NCBI GenBank assembly: GCA_965248395.1
Contig: OZ252103.1
Span: 1,612,001 to 1,676,000, forward strand
Length of the DNA stretch: 64,000 bases
Origin: JAAXHH01 sp965248395
Lineage (GTDB): Bacteria > JAAXHH01
Direction of reading: 5' to 3'
Each line of letters opens with the position of its first letter. The stretch's first letter is position 1. The notes under the pieces are model-generated. The model had not been told where the DNA came from and made no database searches. It worked only from the letters and a program-made list of their open reading frames with translations. Positions 26,385 to 33,214 of the stretch are shown here, in pieces. Both the position numbers and the translations under genes were made by a program.

Positions 26385-26879
26385 CTATTCCTTGTAGTTG
26401 ACCATGACGGATCCCAGGGTACCGTTGGTGAAAACGCTTTGATCCGCGATCAGGGCGTGTTCCTGCAGGATAAAGAACATATCGTCGTTCGACTGCGTAC
26501 GCTGGACGGTCGGCGCCTCGACCGGCCTCGTCGAATGCCAGATCAGACCACCGATCATCAACAACAGCGTCGCTGCAACGGCGACGATATATTGCCGTGG
26601 ATGATGCCATCGTAGCGTGGCATTTTGTTTCAGACCCGGCACCAGATGGGCGTGTGTCGTGTGCTCGAAGATCGCCGTCTGGACTTCTGCCATGGTTACC
26701 ACTGCAGGTTTATCCTGACGGCAACTGCGCAGCATGCCACGAACGGACTGCAACCCGCGCAACTCACCGGCACAGTCCGGGCAGGTTTCGATGTGTCGTG
26801 CGATGCTGGTGACCTCGTCGCTGTCGCACATGCGTTCAAGATAGCGGGTCAGCCTTTTTTGAACATGGGTGCAGTTCAT
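26385..26879 (-). CDS. zinc-binding transmembrane anti-sigma factor
   Basis: A 164-residue protein. The N-terminal ZAS zinc motif is HIETCPDC (His-x3-Cys-x2-Cys), used by anti-sigma factors to hold an ECF sigma factor. One transmembrane helix (YIVAVAATLLLMIGGLIW, about residues 98-115) is followed by an extracytoplasmic tail. The gene begins ten bases after the sigma factor stop, the usual sigma/anti-sigma operon order, so it should inhibit that sigma factor. Confidence 0.88.
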   Translation of the reverse strand: MNCTHVQKRLTRYLERMCDSDEVTSIARHIETCPDCAGELRGLQSVRGMLRSCRQDKPAVVTMAEVQTAIFEHTTHAHLVPGLKQNATLRWHHPRQYIVAVAATLLLMIGGLIWHSTRPVEAPTVQRTQSNDDMFFILQEHALIADQSVFTNGTLGSVMVNYKE

Positions 26880-26888
26880 GACCTGTTC

Positions 26889-27557
26889 CTACCGATCCAG
26901 GTATCCGGCCAGTCGCTTGGACAGCACGCGCTTCAACTTGAGCCGTCCATGATGAAGCCGGGACATCACGGTACCTTCAGGACATTGGAGGATTTCCGCG
27001 ATTTGCCTGTGCGAGAGACCCTCCAGGTCAAACAGGACCACGACTGTCCTGTGCCTCTCAGACAACGTATCGAGTGCGGCCATGATCGACCGCTTCAGTT
27101 CATCGTTTTCAAGTATTTCATGCGGGGTTTTCTCGGGAGAAGCCAGGTTCGAAAGTAAAAGCTGGCGACCGGCGCCGCCGTTTCTCGTGCCGTAATCTGA
27201 AAAGTAAAACATCCGGCGTCGGGATTCCCGCTTACGATAGTTGATGCACTTGTTGATCAGAATGCGATAAAGCCAGGTCGAAAACCGGTACTGCGTGTTG
27301 AACCGTTCCAGCGTGCGAAACACTTCGAGGAACGCGTCCTGTACCAGGTCGCGGGCATCATCGTGGCTTGCCAGCATCTGGTATGCAACGGAATAGGCTC
27401 TTTCGCTGTATCGCCTCGTCATTTCGTCGAAGGCCGAGCCATCTCCCGCCTTGGCCCTTTCCATCAATCCGCGTTCTTCCTCACGCCGCTCTTCGCTGAC
27501 GCCGGCGGGAGTTCGTTTCTGTTCCTTTACCGATTGGACTCGGTTAGTGGCGTTCAT
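26889..27557 (-). CDS. rpoE: ECF RNA polymerase sigma factor (RpoE-like)
   Basis: A 222-residue ECF sigma factor. Region 2 contains YQMLASHDDARDLVQDAFLEVFR and FSTWLYRILINKCINYRKRESRR; region 4 contains ALDTLSERHRTVVVLFDLEGLSHRQIAEILQCPEGTVMSRLHHGRLKLK, the helix-turn-helix for the -35 element. The N-terminus has about 25 extra charged residues. It opens an operon with the anti-sigma, RseB-like and probably tolC genes. AGGAGG upstream of the ATG and an inverted repeat in the leader are listed separately. Confidence 0.92.
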   Translation of the reverse strand: MNATNRVQSVKEQKRTPAGVSEERREEERGLMERAKAGDGSAFDEMTRRYSERAYSVAYQMLASHDDARDLVQDAFLEVFRTLERFNTQYRFSTWLYRILINKCINYRKRESRRRMFYFSDYGTRNGGAGRQLLLSNLASPEKTPHEILENDELKRSIMAALDTLSERHRTVVVLFDLEGLSHRQIAEILQCPEGTVMSRLHHGRLKLKRVLSKRLAGYLDR

Positions 27558-27612
27558 CCGGATACAGATCCTCCTGGTCCTGTCTACCTGACCCTGACTG
27601 CTAAACCCGTAT

Positions 27613-27655
27613 ACATCTCCAAGATATCATATCTTCACAATTTAGTCGGAGATGT
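27613..27655. promoter_or_regulatory. nested inverted repeats upstream of the sigma factor gene
   Basis: A 7-bp palindrome with a one-base centre (AAGATATCATATCTT, 27621-27635) lies inside a wider pair, ACATCTCC (27613-27620) and GGAGATGT (27648-27655). The position, about 60-100 bases upstream of rpoE, suits an operator or an RNA fold, but no known binding site was recognised. Confidence 0.4.
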
Positions 27656-27677
27656 GGCAAGGAACCCGTCTCGCAGG

Positions 27678-28652
27678 CTATGCCAGGCTCAATTCATTGG
27701 ATTTGCGGTACATTTCCAGAGCCTGGTCGATTTTTTTGATTTTGTCGTAGATCAGGCCGAGATACCGGTATGCCTGCTCACTGTTCGGTTCCAGGCGCAG
27801 CAGGGTCTCGAAGTTTTCGATTGCTTCGTCATGTCTATCGATGTGACAGTACGCCTTGCCGAGCTGTAGGTATACCTCGTGTTTTGACTGGCCTGTGTCC
27901 AGCGCGCGAGTGAGCATCCTGATTGCTGCTTCGTAAGATCCAATGGTGATGTAAAGGACGCCGAGCTGGTAACAGACCGGGTACGAAAACGGTTCGTATT
28001 CCAAGGCGCGAAGCAAATCCGTCCTGGCTTCCTCGTACTGTCCCATCTCGACGAGAAGCACCGCACGGTTGACCAGGGTGTCTAAATGACTGGGATCGTT
28101 CCGAAGTGCGCGTTCATAGTGCTGCAACGCGGTTTCATGGGATCCCAGTTCAAAGAACATTTTCCCCAGGCAACCTATCGCGGTGGTGTGAACGGAATTC
28201 AATTCAAGTATCCGTCTGTACTGCTGAATCGCCTGTTCATACCGGCCTTTGTTCGCGAGGGTTTCCGCCCTGGATAGCATTGAAGTAATATCTATGGAAT
28301 TACCTCCGGGTAGTTCTTCCACATTTACTTTCGCGCGCACGGCAACTTCCTTCGTGGGCTCTTCGGGGCTCACCGGTTGTTCCGAGACAGTCTTTTTGAG
28401 CGTATCGAAGGGTATGAACTGGGGCATGGGACGGTCGCGCAAGGGCATTTCCACATTGGAATGCAGATCGCGGGCTATGCGCGCTCTCCTGACTTTCACT
28501 TCGAAAGAACCGAACTGGCGTAGTTCCACCCGTTCGTCCCGCGACAATGCTTCGGTGATCTCCGAGAGGAATTCATTCAGAATGGAGGACACCCTGCGTT
28601 TGGACATCCGGGTCCTGGATGCCACTTCGTCAGTCAATTTATCTCTGTTCAT
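27678..28652 (-). CDS. HU-type DNA-binding domain fused to TPR repeats
   Basis: A 324-residue fusion. Residues 1 to about 90 are an HU/IHF-like domain (MNRDKLTDEVASRTRMSKRR, VELRQFGSFEVKVRRARIAR, and the C-terminal helix start FIPFDTLKKTV). A charged linker follows, then about six tetratricopeptide repeats from about residue 120 to the end (for example YEQAIQQYRRILELNSVHTT, YEEARTDLLRALEYEP, DEAIENFETLLRLEPNS). HU should bend or bind DNA and the TPR array bind a protein partner. I choose the ATG at 28652 because GGAG is five bases upstream. It precedes rpoE on the same strand with a 120-base gap. The role is unknown. Confidence 0.85.
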   Translation of the reverse strand: MNRDKLTDEVASRTRMSKRRVSSILNEFLSEITEALSRDERVELRQFGSFEVKVRRARIARDLHSNVEMPLRDRPMPQFIPFDTLKKTVSEQPVSPEEPTKEVAVRAKVNVEELPGGNSIDITSMLSRAETLANKGRYEQAIQQYRRILELNSVHTTAIGCLGKMFFELGSHETALQHYERALRNDPSHLDTLVNRAVLLVEMGQYEEARTDLLRALEYEPFSYPVCYQLGVLYITIGSYEAAIRMLTRALDTGQSKHEVYLQLGKAYCHIDRHDEAIENFETLLRLEPNSEQAYRYLGLIYDKIKKIDQALEMYRKSNELSLA

Positions 28653-28879
28653 GTTGCTCCAATATCGGGAAGGCACAGCGTGTTTCGCCGTCGTGAATCC
28701 CCGTCCGGGCGGATCAGCTGGCTCCGGAAAACGACTCCAACACGTCTATTTCAAAGTTACTGTTTTCTGCGAGGAATGGCAACATCGCGTTGCCAGGATT
28801 TACCGTCGCGGATTCGAAAATCGGCCGTTTGCGGCTGTAAGTCAAGCATGAATGACAGGCAATTCAGGAAAAAACAGAC

Positions 28880-29800
28880 TCACGGGTGTAGTTCCGTAAC
28901 ACGTCCGTCCGTCTCCTTCAAATAGGCATGGTAGTGCCTTTCAAGCTCGTTGTGATCGAGTACGTCGTCAAGTATCAGGAATCCGTAGCGTAGATGCAGT
29001 ACCTCCGACTCGCGAAGGGTCAGGTCATCGTCCATGAGCAGTCCCGCACCGAGGAGGTTCCTGCGGGTGAACCAGTGTACGGGGTGTCGAACGTTACGCG
29101 GATGGTCCATCATGACCACCATTCCGCCCGACGCGCCCGCGGCGCTGACCCATCGGTTCGTCGACAGCATGATGGATTCGTGCCCTTTGCGTCCGCTGTC
29201 GCTCGTGTGGAACGCATCGGAGAATGGCGGGCCCATTCTCAGGACCAGTCCACTGTAGCGCGCGGCACGCGAGGCCCCGAAAGTGATCTCCCCTGAGATG
29301 GGTTCAATTTCCGAGTCGATCAGCCAGAGGCAGGCCCGGTCCGTGGTCGTCTCCAGGAAAGCGTATCGCCGGTTTTCCCGGATCACCGGCTTGTCATGAC
29401 GGTCCAGCCAGGTGAGTTTTTCGCCTATCGCGACGCCGTTTTCGAGATCGTTTACGGATGTGAAACCATCGTGCCGCTGCACGCCGTGGCTGTTTGGCAC
29501 CGGCACGTACTTTCCCTCTTCGGGCAAGTACCAGGAACCTCCCCAGAAATTCGTGTCGTTGACATGGACCCAGCCGAAGTAAAGCCCGGTGTGCCAGGTA
29601 TGGTCTTCGGGGCGATACTCGGTGATCAGACCGCCGGAATGGGTATAGACGGGATGAAAACTGGGTTTGGGAGATTCCTCTCTCGGAAGCTGGTCGGTCT
29701 CCGCGTTGTAACGTGCCAATAACTGTAGGCCGGCAAACAGTTCGAAACCAGTACCGGCGTTGACTTCCAGGCGAAGACGGCTTAGATTTCGTTCGATCAT
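28880..29800 (-). CDS. PmoA-like (DUF6807) family protein
   Basis: A protein of about 306 residues resembling the PmoA/DUF6807 family, marked by HPVYTHSGGLITEYRPEDH, HTGLYFGWVHVNDTNFWGG, and a late LRYGFLILDD. These proteins have a beta-sandwich (galactose-mutarotase-like) look and turn up in carbohydrate-degrading loci; the function is undefined and no real methane monooxygenase link is implied. I prefer the ATG at 29800, since the ATG at 29872 would collide with the divergent TonB receptor's start region. No signal peptide is seen. Confidence 0.75.
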   Translation of the reverse strand: MIERNLSRLRLEVNAGTGFELFAGLQLLARYNAETDQLPREESPKPSFHPVYTHSGGLITEYRPEDHTWHTGLYFGWVHVNDTNFWGGSWYLPEEGKYVPVPNSHGVQRHDGFTSVNDLENGVAIGEKLTWLDRHDKPVIRENRRYAFLETTTDRACLWLIDSEIEPISGEITFGASRAARYSGLVLRMGPPFSDAFHTSDSGRKGHESIMLSTNRWVSAAGASGGMVVMMDHPRNVRHPVHWFTRRNLLGAGLLMDDDLTLRESEVLHLRYGFLILDDVLDHNELERHYHAYLKETDGRVTELHP

Positions 29801-29874
29801 GTCTCGAGTCACAGTTGGTTCCAAATCGTGGAGTCCTGGTAAAGAATAACCCGTCGCAATACCTACAGGCAACG

Positions 29875-32106
29875 ATGAAGTTCAGTGCGGTCCTGTTTAT
29901 CCTGCTGTTGATACCCGCCGCGGCGCAGGCCGCTACGATAAGCGGATTCGTTACGGACCTTTCCAGCGGCGAATCCCTGGCCGCGGCCAACGTCGCGCTC
30001 GAAAACACCGGCCAGAGCACGATGTGCAACGTCGACGGGTATTACGCCCTGACCGGAGTGCCGGCGGGGAACTACGTCCTTGTCGTAACTTACATCGGAT
30101 ACAAGTCCCATCGGATCGCGATTACCCTTGTATCCGGCGGGCATCTTCGGATGGACGTCGGTCTGAGCGCCGTGGTCCTTATCGGCGAGGAGGCCGTGGT
30201 CGAAGCCGACCGTTACAGCGAAGAACGCCTTGCCCAGCCCAGCTTCCTCTCCCTCCGGTCCGCGACGATCAAGGCCCTGCCCGCCATAGGCGAGGCGGAT
30301 ATCCTGCGCGGACTGCAACTGCTTCCCGGCGTGCAGGCCGCTTCCGACATCAGCAGCGGCCTTTACGTGCGCGGCGGCGGCCCGGACCAGACGCAGATCC
30401 TCCTCGATCACATTCCACTGTACAACCCCTCCCACGCCTTCGGGTTCTTTTCCGTATTCAACCCCGACGCAATCAAGGATATGGGCCTGCACAAGAGCGC
30501 CTACCCGGCCAACTACGGCGGCAGCCTGGGGGCCGTGCTCGATGTGACCAACCGCGACGGGAATCAGAACCGGTTCCGGGGATCGGGCGGTATCAGCGTC
30601 CTCGCGGCCCGAACCACGCTCGAAGGACCCTTGCATAGGGGATCATACATGGTTTCGGCAAGAAGAACCTACCTCGAACCGATTCTAGCTGTCATCCGAT
30701 CCCGCGAGCCGGATATTCCCAGTTACTATTTCTACGATTTCAACACGAAAATCAACCAGAATATCTCGGGTTCGGACAAGTTGGCGATCAGCGGCTATTT
30801 CGGGCGGGACGATCTGAACCTGGAAACCAAAGACGACAATCAATTCGGTATCCGGTGGGGCAATTCGGCCGTTACGGGCAAATGGACGCACCTTTTCTCG
30901 CCGGCCGTCTTTGGCAGTTTCCTCGTTTCCCGAAGTAATTACCAGAGCACGCTTTCGGCGGATTTCGAAGGGACGGAGGTCCTTTTCAGGAACACGATCA
31001 GCGACCTCAGCGTCAAGGGTGATCTGGACTATTTCCTGGGCAGCGCGCACTCGGTGAAGATGGGATTCCGAGGCACGCGATACAGTTTTTCGTTCCGTGA
31101 AAGCTTCAACCAGGACGATCAACTCGATTTGAAATTGCGGCCCTACCTGGTATCCGTATATGTACAGGATCAGTGGAAAGCGCTGTCCACAACCTCCTTG
31201 CGGCTGGGACTGAGAGCCAGCTATTTCAGCGAGCACACGGGCGTCGACCTCGAACCCAGGCTTTCCGTCAGTCACCAGTTGACGGATGACGTAAGGTTGA
31301 AGGCCGGCGGCGGAATCTACCACCAGTATCTGCAGTTGATTACGACCGAGGGGTTCAGCGGCGGCGACTTCTGGGTACCGCTCGACGGCACCGTTACCCC
31401 GGGACAGGCATGGCACTACGTGCTGGGAGCGGCCTGGGATCCCACGCCGGGTTACCGGTTTTCGGTGGAGACCTACTACCATCGCCTGGGCAACCTCGTC
31501 GTCGTGGACAACAACCAGGCGGCGGATAGCCGCAGTACTCGTTCGGAGGACGTATTCATCACTGCCGGCAGCGGCCATTCCGCCGGTTTGGAGCTGTTCG
31601 CGGAACGGGTGGCGGGAAAGCTGACCGGCTGGATTGGATACACCTTCGGCTGGACGCGCCGGCGATTCCCGGAGTTGAATCAAGGCAGGTGGTTCCCGCC
31701 GAAATACGACCGCCGTCACGACCTTACTGTTTCAGCCAGTTACACACACGGGCGCTGGATGTTTGGCGGCAACTTCGTCTTTGGGACGGGTCAGGCCTTC
31801 ACACCTGCGTCTGCGCGCTATGCCTTCCGCGAATCGGCGAGGACCGGACCAAGGGAGCATTATTTCCTGCCTGCCGGCCGCAACACGGCCCGTCTGCTTC
31901 CATATCACAGAGTGGATCTGAGTGTCAAGCGGGGATTCCGAGTCTTCGGGATGGATTTGCAGGGTTACCTGCAGGTGTTCAACGCCTATAACCGCCGTAA
32001 CGAGTGGTTCGTCCAGTACGACACGGACGATGACGGGGTCACCACGGCGGATGTCGTCAAGATGTTGCCCATAGTGCCGACAATCGGCCTCGATTACACG
32101 TTTTAG
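29875..32106 (+). CDS. TonB-dependent outer membrane receptor with carboxypeptidase-like N-terminal domain
   Basis: A 743-residue outer membrane protein. The signal peptide MKFSAVLFILLLIPAAAQA sets the start at 29875. A carboxypeptidase regulatory-like domain (GFVTDLSSGESLAAANVALENT, residues about 22-105) precedes the plug, with VYVRGGGPDQTQILLDHIPLYNP-like features, and a beta-barrel ending in the aromatic IGLDYTF. It should import a large or scarce ligand (siderophore, glycan, cobalamin) using TonB energy; the ligand is unknown. The next gene is a DUF4249 lipoprotein-like partner, a pairing often seen in Bacteroidota. Confidence 0.9.
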   Translation: MKFSAVLFILLLIPAAAQAATISGFVTDLSSGESLAAANVALENTGQSTMCNVDGYYALTGVPAGNYVLVVTYIGYKSHRIAITLVSGGHLRMDVGLSAVVLIGEEAVVEADRYSEERLAQPSFLSLRSATIKALPAIGEADILRGLQLLPGVQAASDISSGLYVRGGGPDQTQILLDHIPLYNPSHAFGFFSVFNPDAIKDMGLHKSAYPANYGGSLGAVLDVTNRDGNQNRFRGSGGISVLAARTTLEGPLHRGSYMVSARRTYLEPILAVIRSREPDIPSYYFYDFNTKINQNISGSDKLAISGYFGRDDLNLETKDDNQFGIRWGNSAVTGKWTHLFSPAVFGSFLVSRSNYQSTLSADFEGTEVLFRNTISDLSVKGDLDYFLGSAHSVKMGFRGTRYSFSFRESFNQDDQLDLKLRPYLVSVYVQDQWKALSTTSLRLGLRASYFSEHTGVDLEPRLSVSHQLTDDVRLKAGGGIYHQYLQLITTEGFSGGDFWVPLDGTVTPGQAWHYVLGAAWDPTPGYRFSVETYYHRLGNLVVVDNNQAADSRSTRSEDVFITAGSGHSAGLELFAERVAGKLTGWIGYTFGWTRRRFPELNQGRWFPPKYDRRHDLTVSASYTHGRWMFGGNFVFGTGQAFTPASARYAFRESARTGPREHYFLPAGRNTARLLPYHRVDLSVKRGFRVFGMDLQGYLQVFNAYNRRNEWFVQYDTDDDGVTTADVVKMLPIVPTIGLDYTF

Positions 32107-32187
32107 GTCCTTAAACAGGGATCACGCGAGACGGCCTTTCGTTTTCATTATTCAGTACGTCCATACGGCCGGTCCATCACCTCTTCC

Positions 32188-33096
32188 ATGATCATGACTC
32201 TCCTTATCACGAAAATCGTTTCGCGCGGCATCTTCCTGGCAAGCTTCCTGTTTCTGTTGCAGTGCAGCGCCGAGCGCGATACGGCGACCCTCTTCACCTC
32301 GACAGAGCAGGGCGCTATCGTCGTGGACGCCGTGCTGTACGTAGACCAGCCCATGCCGGAAATCATCGTCTCTCTCACGCAATCGCCGAATTCCGTACGC
32401 GACGACGAGAACGCCGGCGTAAACGACGCGGAAGTAACCATTTACCAGGGTCTCGCGGCCTACCGGTACCATGGCGCGGGCCAGGCGGGCCAGGCAGGCC
32501 AGGCAGGCCAGGCAGGCTGGTATATCCCGCCCGAAGAGGCGCCGCGGGTCCTCCCGGAAACGGAATACAGACTGCTCATCCGGGCCAGGGGGAGAGAGGT
32601 GAGGGGCGCTACTACCACACCCGGCCGGCTTTCCTTGAAAAAGGTCGTCATCGTGGACGAAGTTTCCCAGGAAGTGATCGGCCGGCTCGATCCGCAACCC
32701 GCGTCACAGAACCGCGTCGTCTACAGAAAGGGATTGATCGAAGCCCGGTTCGATCCCCTCGACGTAGACGCCTACCAGATAGTCGTGCTGGTAAAGGACA
32801 CCGGAGACGAGGCAGGTTCGCCGCCATTGGAAGTCCGGGACGGACGGCTGCGGCTTCCCTGGTTTGTCATAGATTCCTCGGGACCGCACGAAATCGATAT
32901 ATATGCCCTGGACCGGAACCTGTTCGATTTCGTCCGCAGCATTCCACAGGGAGATACCGGGTTCGGCATCGGCAGCCTGGCCGGGGACAACTTCGAACGG
33001 CCCATATTCCACCTGGACGGCGGGATCGGTGTTTTCGGTTCCGCATCGGTGGATTCATTCGAATTCGTGGTATTACCTGAAGACGGGGTCCCATGA
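32188..33096 (+). CDS. DUF4249-like exported protein, partner of the TonB receptor
   Basis: A 302-residue protein with an N-terminal hydrophobic segment ending in LLQCSAE; Cys could be lipidated although Gln at -1 is unusual. The body (IVVDAVLYVDQPMPEIIVSL, DAEVTIYQG, LPETEYRLLIRA) matches the DUF4249 beta-sandwich style. It lies 81 bases after the TonB receptor, as many DUF4249 genes do, and may be its surface accessory. An in-frame (QAG)4 insertion from a 9-nt repeat lies between two of the conserved segments. Confidence 0.75.
   Translation: MIMTLLITKIVSRGIFLASFLFLLQCSAERDTATLFTSTEQGAIVVDAVLYVDQPMPEIIVSLTQSPNSVRDDENAGVNDAEVTIYQGLAAYRYHGAGQAGQAGQAGQAGWYIPPEEAPRVLPETEYRLLIRARGREVRGATTTPGRLSLKKVVIVDEVSQEVIGRLDPQPASQNRVVYRKGLIEARFDPLDVDAYQIVVLVKDTGDEAGSPPLEVRDGRLRLPWFVIDSSGPHEIDIYALDRNLFDFVRSIPQGDTGFGIGSLAGDNFERPIFHLDGGIGVFGSASVDSFEFVVLPEDGVP
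32480..32515 (+). repeat. four-copy 9-nt tandem repeat (unit GCCAGGCAG) inside the DUF4249-like gene
   Basis: Four 9-base units (the first is GCCAGGCGG, the other three GCCAGGCAG) encode repeated Gln-Ala-Gly. A degenerate partial unit follows. Copy changes would keep the frame. Confidence 0.88.
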
Positions 33097-33214
33097 CTTC
33101 CCTGGCCATCCGCATTTCTTCGCGGGCCGCTTTGACATTCCTCCGCCCGTCGGATATCTTCAAGTACCCTGTCGACACTGACCAACGGTACCTTACTGCG
33201 AATCACAAGGCTAT

